The notes under the pieces were generated by a model. It was given only the letters and a program-made list of their open reading frames with translations, searched no databases and was not told where the DNA came from. A DNA stretch of 64,000 bases from Holothuria scabra (lineage: Eukaryota > Echinodermata > Holothuroidea > Aspidochirotida > Holothuriidae): contig CM074193.1 of NCBI GenBank assembly GCA_037179385.1, positions 39,464,846-39,528,845 of the forward strand, in the 5' to 3' direction. Made by a program: the position numbers and the translations under genes. Below, one piece after another: positions 49,780 through 61,505 of this stretch (its first letter is position 1; every line of letters begins with the position of its first letter).

Positions 49780-52455
49780 ATTTAATCAATTTGACACAAA
49801 TTGGTGGCAAAAAATTATCATTGCAATTCTTCCCTTCAATTTTTACTTCTGTTGTTTTTATATTTTCTCACTGTTTTGAAATGTCATCTTCCTCTGTTCT
49901 AATGTTATTAGCAATTTCAAACAAAAATTTTTTCACCTTGATGTTCCTTGCCAAAGACAGATTTCATTTTTATAGTTTATGCTGTTTAAGGTATATAAAA
50001 ATGAATAAAATACTTGATTTTGTTCTTTGAAATAAAAGATTACTAATGTTTCAAAACATGGGAGCCACCCAACTGCTGGGTGGGGATAAAGACAGAATAG
50101 GAGTATTTGTTGACCGTAAAAGGTATCCCCATGTTGCACTACTGAAATTTTCTGAATTAATGAGGCGTTTGTCACTCAGGCATGACACTTTGGCAATACT
50201 GAATTTTTTAGACAGAGTATATGAATGAAATGAAGATGAAAATTATTAATCAGTATATAATTGATAGAAAAACTGGTTCAGCTGTTTAGTACAGGTTGTT
50301 AAAATCACTTCATGATATTAATGAGAAATTGCTTTTCATATATTCAACACTGATTTGTTATTAGAATTTAAGTATAGTACATGTTGTAGATTTTTGCGAG
50401 GTACCCAATTGCTTCAGTCCGAGTCAAAAAACCCCTCCAAGAATTGAGTAGTAACTCTTCTTTTCCACCATTGTGACTCATACTTTGTTTTCAGTGTTGC
50501 TGAAAACCAAAGTGCAAACTTGATAGTTGAACAGATTATTACCACCACAATATAGTGGAACTTATTTGGTTATCTTCCTGAGACATAGTTGAATCCTTTT
50601 AAAATAGGCTCATGCAAGTGACTGGTGCACAGTAGAGCTTAGCATGCACATGTGACTTTACTTATTGTGTACAGATTAATGGGAATGTCATAAAATTACT
50701 GCTTGTTCCTCGAATGCAGGTTGGCACCTGTAGGGGGGTTGGGTGCATGATCTGTGTAAGGAAATGCACTGCCCCATCTTGTTGAAACATTTATATTAGT
50801 TTTAGGTTTCATACATTTCATGAGGCCTAGTCCATCTACCTTTTGTAATTAAAAGCAGGCAACTCCCACCCTAAACTACAAATTTTGTTGTCCACAGAGA
50901 TTCTGAATTGGCATGCACAGCTCTTTGATTGACAGCAAGTTCAAGGAATGCAGAGTACTGTAACTCATATTCACATCATGTTACTGTGCTGGGAGTGTTC
51001 TGATTACACATTGGGGTCTTGTATACTCACCCTGAAGCAATAAACTGAGATGTGTCAGGCACACAAGACAGTATATTTTAAACAGTTGTGGGAGGGGCCA
51101 ATATAAGTAGGTTTGGAGAATTGGAACTGTGTGAGGTGAGAGGGTTAGGCCTTTCAGTGTTTTTCAATTCCCCTTTCATCTGATCTGATGTCAGAGAACA
51201 TTGTTTAGCATGCCGAGCAAAGAGTGTAACGACCCTTGCTACCTCAGTTGCATCACAAACATGCATTTAAAAAAGGTGCACTGCTTGTTTTCTTCACGTG
51301 TTAAATGACAATATTTTTTTGCAGTAATCATCTTCTTCTAAGAATGTTGTTTGTGCAAAGTTTGATGTATTAATCTTTAGTACCTACGTTTATCCATTAA
51401 ATGACTGGAAAATGTTGAATTTGTGAGTTTTCAGAGGAATAGACATTCAAGTTACCTGTACCTTGCCCATTCTCATGACTGCTTAACGTTTGAGCTTTGT
51501 TGTAGTTTTAAAACTAGAAAACTGTGCATCTGGGCTAGAGGGACGGCTTCAGAGAATATTGCCTTGCCAACGCTCAACAATTGGGTACCATGTGTCCATA
51601 ACAAGTTCCTTTACTGTCAGTAATACTTGATGCACACTTCTATGAGTTTGGTATAAAACCAATGCACTAAGTTAATTTTAGTTGCGATTGCATAAGAACT
51701 GAAACACCTGTAAGTACATCACTTGAACATCTACACCATGCATAAGCACTTGTGCTTTAAACCAGACAATGGGTAATCTTGAATGTAAGTGGTAATCAGA
51801 GTTTGTTTTAACATTTTTTTCAAAAATTTAATACTGCACCACATTTGTGCATTGACTTAACACACAAAAAAATGATCTGTGATAATGGTCTTTAAGTCGT
51901 GATTAGTTACAGTGTAGTGGAGACTGTAGTCTTGCATCTGTGTGGAAAATTTTATCAGACAAATAATCAGATATTTTCATTCAACACAAAATAAGCATTC
52001 TTTTAACTTGAAAGACATCTTCATTAATTCTGTATTCTGTTAGACAATCAATTCAGAAGGGAAATCAAAGGACTGGAACAAAACTAGTGATAGTTTTCAA
52101 AGTAAATATTGCAAAATGCTCCAAAAATTAAAATTATTCTAGTCATCAATGAACCATTCAGTTTCACCAATACTTGCAACAGCTTCACCCATTTGAAATA
52201 TTATGCAAAACAGAGTTGCATCATTTCATTTTTGAAAGTTTGGGTGAACAATTAATTCTTGACCTCGAATGAACTTCCCTCTGCAACTTATTTCTTGAAA
52301 AAAAGGCTACCAGGGTTTATTTTAAGGAGACTATCAGTCTGTAGCAATAAACATTGCTTTTAAAATATGTTCCCTTCTGCAAAGCAAATGAAATATTTCC
52401 CTTTAAATTTTGAATGTTTTGAAGCAAGGAACATCAATTTTCAGAATGTGTTTTT
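49780..52455. other. Gene-poor DNA
   Basis: 2.7 kb in which I recognise no exon or mobile element. Short frames (50046-50228, 51423-51623) have no motif. AATAAA-like signals near 49993, 50029 and 51040 could belong to the DPY19L3 3' end. Confidence 0.5.
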
Positions 52456-54072
52456 GGTTTCGATGAAAAGAGAAACCTATGCATTCATGATGGTGTGTGT
52501 GTGTGGGTGTGTATGTGTGTGTGTATGTATGTGAGTGTGTGCATATGTGTGTTTGTTTGTGACACTTTGCTTGTTTACACGATATCTTGAGAAGGGAAGA
52601 TCTGACAGTTCTCAAACTTGGTACACAGATACCCCATATAAAGAGGAAGAACCCTATTTATTTTGGTTGAGGTCATCTGAGGTCACAGGGGGTTAGAAAC
52701 CAAAATCCTTGTTTACACAATATCTCAAGACAGGAAACTTGGATTAATTTCAAACTTGATATATTGATGCGTTATGATGTAAGGAAGAACCCTATTGATT
52801 TTGGTCTAGGTCAAAGGTCATTTGGGGTCACGTGGCGTCAAACCCCGAAATCCTTGTTTACACGATATCTCATGGTAGAAAACTTGGATTAATTTCCAAC
52901 TTGATATGTTGATGCGTTATGATGTAAGAAAGAACCCGATATATTTTCGTGGAGGTCAAAGGTCATTTGGGGTCACATGGGGTCAAACCCTGAAATCCTT
53001 GTTTACATGATACATCATGGTAGGAAACTTGGAATTATTTCAATCTTGATAGGTTGATGTGTTATGATGTAAGAAAGAACCTGATTTATTTTCATGGAGG
53101 TCAAAGGTCATTTGGGGTCACATGGGGTCAAATCCCGCAATCCTGGTGTACACTCCATCTCAAGGTAGGAAACTCTGATTCATTTCAAACTTGATATGTT
53201 GATGCATTATGATATAAGAAAAAACCCAATAAATTTTGGTGGAGGTCAAAGGTCATTTGGGGTCACATGGGGTTAAACCCCGAACTACTTGTTTACACTA
53301 TATCTCAAGGTAGGAAACTTTGATTCATTTCAAACTTGATATGTTGATGCGTTATGATATAAGGAAAAACCCAATAAATTTTGGTGGAGGTCAAAGGTCA
53401 TTTGGGGTCACATGGGGTTAAACCCCGAACTACTTGTTTACACTATATCTCAAGGTAGGAAGCTTGGATTGATTTCAAACTTGATATGTTGATGCGTTAT
53501 GATGTAAGGAAGAACCCTAATGATTTTGGTAGAGGTCAAAGGTCATTTGGGGTCAAACTCAGAAAAACTTCTTTAGGATAGTTCAAGGTACAAAAGGTGG
53601 ATGGATTTCACAATTAGTGTGTGAATGAATAATGGTGAGAAGATGGTCTGTATAAGGTTTTTTGGGTTTAGGTAAAAGGACATCTGGGGTCATGATCGGT
53701 CAAACTTTGAAAAACTTTCCAAATGGGATATCTCAAGGTAGGAAACTTGGATGGATTTCCAAATTAGTATGTGGATGTGTTATGGTGAGTTGAAAGTACT
53801 GTACAGTACCTGTTGTTTTTGGTGGAGGTTAATGGTTATCTGGTATCACCTGACATCAGACTCTGAAAACCTTGTTTGCAGAATATCTTAAGGCACAGTA
53901 TGAAATTTGGCTTTTTGAATATAGAAATTTTTTGGTTAAAAGAAAAACCAGTTACTTACAGGTGGAGACAAAAGTTATTTTGGGTCACCAGTTGTTACAA
54001 GGAATGTAGCATTTTATTGAAAAGAGCATGTATGTATCATCTAAACCTCAATGCATTTTTGCATTCTGGTTT
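52456..54072 (+). mobile_element. Composite Helentron-like element, copy III
   Basis: The most complete copy: head GGTTTCGATGA (52456-52466) in a hairpin, GT tract (52494-52557), about eight array units, and the tail 'tcatctaaacctcaatgcat', then 'tttttgcattctggttt'. Perfect AGGTCAAAGGTCA cores occur near 52807, 52952, 53097, 53242, 53387 and 53533, spaced 145-146 bp. Two successive units (from about 53190 and 53335) are almost identical, indicating recent array expansion. Confidence 0.82.
52494..52557 (+). repeat. GT microsatellite in composite element III
   Basis: Imperfect (GT)n directly after the head. Confidence 0.9.
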
Positions 54073-55580
54073 CTGTAAAACAACCTCCCTACTTTCATAA
54101 AAGATTTTGTAGATTGTGCTTTAGTATAACCTTTTACTAGTGAGCGAGGTAGGCATTCATTCTCTTTCAGTAATTCAAACACTAAATGTTTCAACACCCA
54201 CTTGTTAAGTTTTCATGTTATGGGTAGTTTGTACCAGAAATGGAGAACTTCTAAAAGGGTCTTCAAATCAAGTAGCAGACCAAATTTAGTGTGCATTAAA
54301 TTGAACAGAGAAATAATTTCTGGTGGTCCCACTTAATGTGCAGCAGGCTATGATTTATTCAGTGATAGAAAGCAAAGCTGTACCCCAACAAATTTTTACT
54401 CCCTTAAAATGAGTTTCGGCAATTTTTTTTTATTAACCCAGTAAGTTCAGCAAGTTCAGCATACTATGGTGTAGAAGGGAGTCACCCAATAAGTCATGCA
54501 TATGTGATAGAAAATAACTGAGGCATTGATTGTGGAAAATAAAAGCATATATTGTTTTGGACACTTTCTGCATTTCATTTATTGCAAAATATCATTTTGA
54601 AAGAAAAAGAAGGGCATAAACCACCACCCTATTGTACAAGATTACTCAGTTCAACATTTCAGTTGTCATTGTTAAGAACAATTGAAATCAGTGTCATTGG
54701 CTTTTCAGATCTGTAGAAAACTTTATGTGGATCAACAGGTCACAGAAAGGACCATACCAGTCAGCAGTGAAATAGGGTTTTGTTTCCATGAATATCATCA
54801 GCTGTCATGGGATTCATCTAAATCTCAAGTCTGCAAAGGAGATGCTCTTCAGTTACAAAGGAAGGGTGAAAATCCTCCTAAACTTTCCTTTACATTCAAC
54901 AAATTTTCAAACCAAAATATGGTGAAAAATTTGAAGTTATTCCTGCCCATAATTTACCAATTCACATGGCAGACATATTCCCCCCAAAATTAAGAATTTT
55001 TTTTTACTTTTGATGTTAAACATATTGTCAGAGATGAAATTTTCCTACTGGCATATTGAAATGTCACATTTCCATCAGGTGAAAGTCACAGTCAGAAAAC
55101 CTCCATATGTAATACATGACAAATTAAGAAATGATAGAAAAGGATTGAACACTTAAAAGAAAACATGTTCATGTGAGTAATGTTAAATCTCAAGTTTGGA
55201 AAGTTCTATGGAACTTTGCATTCCCCATTTTCCTCTATCATGGGCTTTAATCCAACCAATTTTTCATCAACTTTACATCAATTCTCCCCACTGACCTGCA
55301 TGACATCATCCATCATGATTGATACAGTTTTGTACAAACCCCATACCAATCCTTACCTTGGATAGCAATTAACATAAATATATAATATATAAGATGCCAA
55401 AAAAAATAAGATTAGGCTTACAATTGTGCTGAAACAGTTGATAAATTTTACTGTCGATTGTTTGCGGGCATAAATCATTTAACCAAGGCTAGAAAATGCG
55501 GAAATGCAACCATACTTTCACAAGTAAGGGTTTCTACCAAAGCAATGGCAATAAAATGTATTAACTGTTCTAACATAATC

Positions 55581-55584
<4 letters not shown>
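54073..55584. other. Gene-poor DNA
   Basis: No exon or repeat recognised. The 103-codon frame at 54682-54993 lacks a family motif. Confidence 0.45.

Positions 55585-55612
<28 letters not shown>
55585..55612 (+). repeat. Poly(T) tract
   Basis: A run of about 28 T. It may be the A-tail of an old minus-strand retroposon, but no body or target duplication is visible. Confidence 0.8.
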
Positions 55613-56493
55613 GTATTTACTTTCTTTTGTGTGTGGGAGTGTCTTATGCAATATGTGCAACATCTGTGCTACACAGAACTTTGTACCTAAATATATAATA
55701 ATCACACTAAAACACTGTTATCTCTCAACCTGCATTAGATTCCAAACTAAGCCCATACACTGAGCTCTTGCCTTGTTTTTCAAACATGGGATGGACTTTT
55801 TTTACACAATTGCAGGTAAAATACTGTGCTTCCCAACATGATATTGAGTATTAAAGAAACTTGGGAACCTTTGACTATCAGTCATGAGGAATTTCCTACC
55901 CTATTAGATATTTCACCCGAGACCCCACCAAAAGGGAGGTTTGGTGGGGTAATTAAATTTTACCCGACTTCCTGCTTAACTCATTCAAGCATGCTCCAAG
56001 AAACCACAAGTTTGATAAGAGGCAACCAGAGGAACATGTGAACAAAGGCTGAATAATACCAGCCAGATGTGCCACTGTTTGCGAGGTGTGAAAGGCAAGC
56101 AGTAGGGCTGTTTCCTATCTGGTTTTTGTTGATCTTTGTTCACTGAAGCAAAAAGGTGTGGACAGGGTTTTTATAGGCAGGGCAATTCAACATGGTTGAT
56201 TTCACTGAGAACTGCTAACTGGCTTCAAATTGCTATATTCAAAATCGAGAGCACAAATGAAAGCACAGCAAAACTGCCACTGTCATAGCTATAAACAACA
56301 ATTGCCAAATAAAACAAACAATCTGGGAAGTAAAACCTTGGTTCTGAATCCTTTATAAGATCTTTGCAGCAATCCTACATGAGTAAGTGCTAGCTAGATA
56401 AAGCCACTTGGCCTACATGTTCTAAAACATAGCATAGAAAGGACCACATATTAAAATGCCACTTACCATAAGCACTCAGCTTGCAACAGCATA
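55613..56493. other. Gene-poor DNA
   Basis: Nothing recognised, apart from a small inverted G/C-rich stretch near 55920-55955. Confidence 0.4.
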
Positions 56494-56606
56494 CAGGGGC
56501 CAGTTCCACAAAGATCTACGCACAATCTCAAGTATGATTTACTGTTGACTTAAGTATGGGGAATCAAACTTAAGATTGTGCGTAAGTCTTTGTGGAACGC
56601 GCCCTG
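56494..56606. repeat. 108-bp palindromic repeat, copy 2
   Basis: 'caggggccagttccacaaag' pairs with 'tttgtggaacgcgccctg' across a short loop containing 'ttgacttaagtatgggg'. Homologous to 19194-19302. Confidence 0.8.
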
Positions 56607-56937
56607 ATATATCATGCCATTGTTGGTATGTCATAGAAAATGCTGCTAATGGTTATACAGTAATATGCTACCAATAATATGTGTGCAATGTCACTAATGT
56701 TACAGTAAAGTCTTCACATTTAATGATCTGTTTTGTACTTTACAATCATGAATGCTGTCTGTCACCAATCCCATTAAAGGAAGTGACATATGCTTAATAC
56801 ATATTCAGGTAAAAATGCTGTCAATGGAATTACAGCATGCAATCCTACCATGTGAACCATTGCATTTACGAAGTGTGAGACTAATGAAACAAATCATTCT
56901 GAGTCAAAACCTTTCCTTCAATTGTGAACCTGACAAT

Positions 56938-57263
56938 TAATAATAATAATAATAATAATAATACCTTGGATTTATATAGCGCACGTATCCAGTGATCAAG
57001 GCGCTGTACATAAATCTTTCACAATCTGTTCATTCCAAAACTCTGTCTCAGGCCCCTGGGGACCATACAAACCTGGTTGCCATTTCGGTGCTCACGGTTT
57101 TAACACTCAATATGTATTATTACCCTGCTCCCATCTCGTATGCTGAGCACCAAGCAAGAAGGCAACAGGTTTCTTTTTACGTCTTTGGTATGACTCAACC
57201 AGGATTCAAACCCGGGAGGCTGAGAGCTGGCAGATGCTCTAACCACTAGGCCAACCAGTTGGT
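56938..57263 (-). mobile_element. tRNA-derived SINE with (ATT)n tail
   Basis: On the minus strand from 57263: A box 'tggcctagtggttagagc', B box 'gggtttgaatcctgg', a short body and the 3' end 'gcgctatataaatccaagg' running into (ATT)n. The trinucleotide run on plus is 56938-56963. The box spacing is that of a tRNA, but the 5' stem does not pair well, so it is a SINE head and not a functional tRNA gene. Confidence 0.8.
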
Positions 57264-57764
57264 TGTGTGAGAAGTTTTTCCAATCTGATCCTCATCTAGC
57301 TGATCACAAAAGGTAACATTTGACTTATTACAGATGGTTTAAGCAATTTCAAAATGACTTGCAATGTCAATAATCAACCCCTCACATTTATACCAAATGT
57401 ACTGCGATCTACAGATCTGGATGAGCTTAATCTTAACCAGCCATTTTCCACACAGACCATAATCTGCTAGGTGTTAGAGCTACTGTATGGCATCAAAACT
57501 GCAATAAAAAGCAGTTTGTCCAAGGCTTTACTAGGCATGGCATGTGGACAACTTTCCAATGGGACTGAATGCTCTTGCCCAAACTGAATGCAAATGTGGA
57601 ACACTTGCTGGTAAAAAAATACATTCTCTTCAAAATGGGCATAGACCATATCCTGGCAAGGGTTTGCAGGTTCCCCCTGCATACCTAATATGATCTGGTA
57701 AAAAGCAACCATAGGAGGTAATTAAGGAGATTCAACATATCCCAATGTATCAAAATTTTGCTCC
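57264..57764. other. Unassigned DNA
   Basis: An 81-codon minus-strand frame (57467-57712) is present without a recognisable motif or splice support. Confidence 0.4.
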
Positions 57765-58110
57765 TACAATCACAAAGATGATGGGATACTTTTGGCCAAA
57801 TTAGCAACACGTTTGCACAGATTCACTAGTCTTCCAAAATCCCCTTCTCACAAAATCAATGTCCTTGACTAATATATAATCCAAATTTCAACATTGACCA
57901 GGGTAGGGGAGGGGCTGTTCCATGCATTTCTACCAAGGATTGTCTAAACTACTCTACACATGTATAGTATCACACGTACACTGTAGGCTGCAGAGCAGCA
58001 GTCAAATTTTGGGGAACAACTTTTGAGGGCTGTGTGGGTTATGAAAGTTGCGGTATGACCAAACACAGTCAAATTTTTCATTTGGAATTGAGGAAGTAAA
58101 GAATTAAATT
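57765..58110 (+). repeat. Diverged dispersed repeat, copy 1
   Basis: Shares with 59290-59620 the order 'agattcaccagtcttcca', 'ccaaatttcaa', 'caacattga', 'aggattgtct', 'cacactgtag', 'gtcaaattttgggg', 'tcatttggaat'. Its central part ('aacattga' followed by a G-rich run and 'aggattgtc') recalls the 198-bp hairpin MITE family. Confidence 0.65.
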
Positions 58111-59289
58111 TAGTAGCCAATACTCATATAGCAAAGTCCTATTAAGTAATTGATAACATTATTCCATCAATGCTAAAATCAAATTGATTCTTTTCAGCAA
58201 GTCTGTGATGCAATTCAGATGCATCTGGTCAACAAGATTTGCAAGTATTTGAATTTGCCAATCAATTGCAAGAGGGAAGACAAATATTCAGTTTTTAATT
58301 TGGAAATAAGCCACAGACCTAAAAAGAGGGTGCCTTCTTATGATTGCTACCTCCTAAGTAGGGTAAACAACACAATCTACCCTTTATTTTTTATTTTTAC
58401 CCCAAGTATGACATCTTAAACATGCAGTATGTATAAAGATGATCCAAATTCCTATTATTTCAGTGTCTTCAAATGGAGTTTATTCCTTGCTTTTCATTGT
58501 CAACTGTAAAATTGCTGAACTTATCATTTTGTAGAAGACCCCTTTCCCAAAATGTGTGGTCAACCAGCAGTCTCCTTATATACTGTGTAATTCTAAGGTA
58601 GATCGCTGTCAAGTCAATGGTAGACCTTAGCATGTCAGGTTGCTAAATTATTAGCAAGTTTACAAATAACCTTTCAGCTTTTGTATACAAAGTGTATTTT
58701 TCCTCATTGTCTCTAATGTAATTTGTTGAATGTAATGGATAGTACTAATTAAAATAAGATTCACACATGTAAATTTTTCCTTTTCCAGTTATCATTGTAA
58801 TCAGTCTAATTTCTTTCGATCTGTTACATATGGTACACCTTTATAGAATTGGCTCATACCATGTCCTTATCCATATGTATACACTAGCAGTTACATAAGT
58901 TTATTATCTGTTAGTTGAGGATCATACATTACCATCTAAGGAATGTTGAAATGAACAATTAATTATGTCAAAGTCCCTTTTCCTTTATCAGGTTAATTTG
59001 GAGATCAGCACATTACTAAAAAGTTGGGGTAGATGCACACTGTTCAACAAAGTATCTCTTGATTTGCTGTTGCCTTTGTATTGTATCTATTGTATTCTTT
59101 GTTTGGGTTAGGGATTAGGTTAGGGACTAGGGTTATGGATAGCCAGTCAGGAAATTTCCTGTTATTAAACAGTGTGCATTGCCCCCAAAATTGCAAGACA
59201 AGAATGCCTCTGGACTCCACAGCAGCTGTTGTACTGTTTTTCCCTGTGCTCCCATACAGTGTGCAAAGCATAGTTAAGCCAATACCAGA
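58111..59289. other. Gene-poor DNA with a degenerate TTAGGG stretch
   Basis: 59104-59135 reads gggttagggattaggttagg followed by gactagggtta: telomere-like units with point changes. Otherwise unassigned. Confidence 0.5.
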
Positions 59290-59620
59290 CAAAAACGATG
59301 GCATACTTCTGCCCAAATTCAGCAACACATATGCACAGATTCACCAGTCTTCCAAAATCCTCTCCCCCTTAATGAATGTTGTCCTCAAAAAAACATACTC
59401 CAAATTTCAAGAATTCAACATTGAATGGAGGGAGCAGGGGACTATTTTTGATATTTTTGTTCAGGATTGTCTTAACTGCGGAGCACGTTTTCTGAGGAGT
59501 GCACACACACACTGTAGATTGTAGAGAAGTCAAATTTTGGGGACAAGTTGAAGGGCCATGAAATGGAAGTCACGATTAGGAAAGGATACAGTAAAGTTCA
59601 TTTGGAATCATGGAAACTAA
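59290..59620 (+). repeat. Diverged dispersed repeat, copy 2
   Basis: The partner of 57765-58110 in the same orientation. The 147-codon frame at 59081-59524 runs through it and is not kept in the other copy. Confidence 0.65.
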
Positions 59621-61440
59621 GATTTGAACTTATAAAATGCTCATTTTGTTTAATGTTCATACATCATTGTTGAGTAGTTGCAAAGTATTGGCACATTTTT
59701 CATGGAATGAAAGCACAAAGACTTGGTAAATACCAACTTTGGAAACAAATACTAAACACAGATCTGATGCTGCATAGTTGGCATTGCTTTTTAACACTTT
59801 CTGGAAATAAGTGTCATAAGTCCCTAAGTTTGGGAAGTGGATGGGAAGAAGGCAATGACAGAACAAATGAATGAACCTCAAAAAGATCACATTCAATTTT
59901 TTTTTTTTGTATATTGACTTTTCCAAATTTTCTAGTATCCTTTGTCTATGTTACCAACCAACAACCACAAATGAACTGTTGTATGGATATGCAAAGAAAT
60001 ATTACATCATCTGCCTTGGGATTATCTTCTTTCATCATGTAGCTAACTCAGTTGGAACTGCTTGTTGTTGTGTGGTATGCTTGAAGCATTGGATACAATG
60101 TTTGCATTTCATATTATTGTTGATCAAGGGCATTAAAATTAAAAAGAAAAATATGCATGACTTGTTTTTGCCAGTTGTCTCAAGTCAATTTCAATTCAAT
60201 TCATGCAGACACTTTGTCTTGTTTGCCATGAATTCCTGTACAAAAATGTACATAGCAATGGCATAGACTTAGGTATAGCACACAACAAATTGTCAGCACT
60301 GGTCAGTAGAACTACAATTGTAGGAATGGCAAATTGGGGATCTGTGCCAGCAACAAGTTAAAGACCAAGGGTTCTTCATTGGAGCAAATATTGGACCATA
60401 GACTGAGCTGTCATGTCCTGAATTGTAAAGCAGAAATTGAAGGCAACAGTAAACAAGATGTCAGGGGTGAAGCCAGCCTTGTAAGTAATATGTGATTCAT
60501 ATGTACCATATTCAAACATAACAGCTCCACAAAATTTTGATCACAAGAACCATATATGATGGGGCTATGTCAATGTTTCCAAGTTTCACTGTTCCTGAGA
60601 TTCAAAGTTCCCAAATCATGGGAACATCATTACTTCTGGTAACAACAAACGCCAGGAATAACGAACCTTGTAATCATGCCTAAATCATTGAGATTATAAG
60701 AAAATGGGGAACATCAAACCTTGGGCACATTGGGTGCACCCCTTAGAAGACAACTGAAAGGGACTTGAAACTTGGAAAATCATAGGCAGTAAGCATACCA
60801 AGTTTGAGCTAACATTGTGCAAATGTGGTGGAATGAGCGTGCTATAGTACTAAACGAGAAGGATAAAAATTTCTTGCCACCCAAAAATTTTCGAGTTACA
60901 TTACCTTCATAAACCCATAAACCAACTATACAAAGACAATGGATATTATATCGGATCAATATTAAAAGCAACATCACACAAAATTGTTGTAAGTTGGGAT
61001 ATTTGAGTGTATACAAGAAATTATTTAATGGAGCAGAATCTGCAACCGGGTCCCACCATACAAACACCAAAGATGATACTTGTCAATTGTATTGATATAG
61101 TGAAAAAATCTTTATTGACAGAGCTTCAAGCTTTAACACATTTGAAGCTCTAACACATTTGCTCTACACCAATATACCCACAGAGCTTAGCAAATAATCA
61201 TGTATCAACTCTAACCTGTTCAAACTGATTAACAGTTTGTGGCCTTGCCAATTCAACCATTTTATACTGATCACTGTCATCAAGCTCACTTAACCTTGTA
61301 CATGTGGGAGCAACAACAAATGTCACTCATCTTGCAATTTTCATGATAAATAAAAATACTGCCTTATTTCTAGGTTGACAAAAGTATTGCAACCTATGAT
61401 TCAATCTGCTCTTCACCCTTTCTCTACCCCTCCACCACCC
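59621..61440. other. Gene-poor DNA
   Basis: No exon seen. On the minus strand an AATAAA (TTTATT on plus at about 61111) could be the poly(A) signal of the gene entering at 63706; this is speculative. Confidence 0.4.
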
Positions 61441-61505
61441 CACCCCCCCCAAACCCCACCCCAACACTCCCCCCCCCCCCCCCCAAAAAAAAAAAAAAAA
61501 AAAAA
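61441..61505 (+). repeat. C-rich tract followed by poly(A)
   Basis: Runs of C with A interruptions, then about 16 C, then about 24 A. Strong strand asymmetry. Run lengths may be unreliable. Confidence 0.85.

Noticed and set aside
50046..50228. 60-codon plus-strand frame with a protein-like composition
   Set aside because: Short, no family recognised, no splice partners.
52800..53560. CRISPR-like array from regularly spaced repeats at 145 bp
   Set aside because: The whole unit is repeated, with no unique spacers; this is a eukaryotic tandem repeat.
54682..54993. 103-codon plus-strand frame
   Set aside because: AT-rich composition with no domain and no matching upstream exon.
57180..57263. 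Functional tRNA gene on the minus strand
   Set aside because: A and B boxes are good, but the acceptor stem does not pair and the sequence continues into a SINE body with an (ATT)n tail.
57467..57712. 81-codon minus-strand frame
   Set aside because: No motif or supporting context. I cannot exclude an exon of the gene to the right, but the frame has no clear splice sites.
59081..59524. 147-codon plus-strand frame
   Set aside because: Runs through a dispersed repeat whose other copy (57765-58110) is not open.
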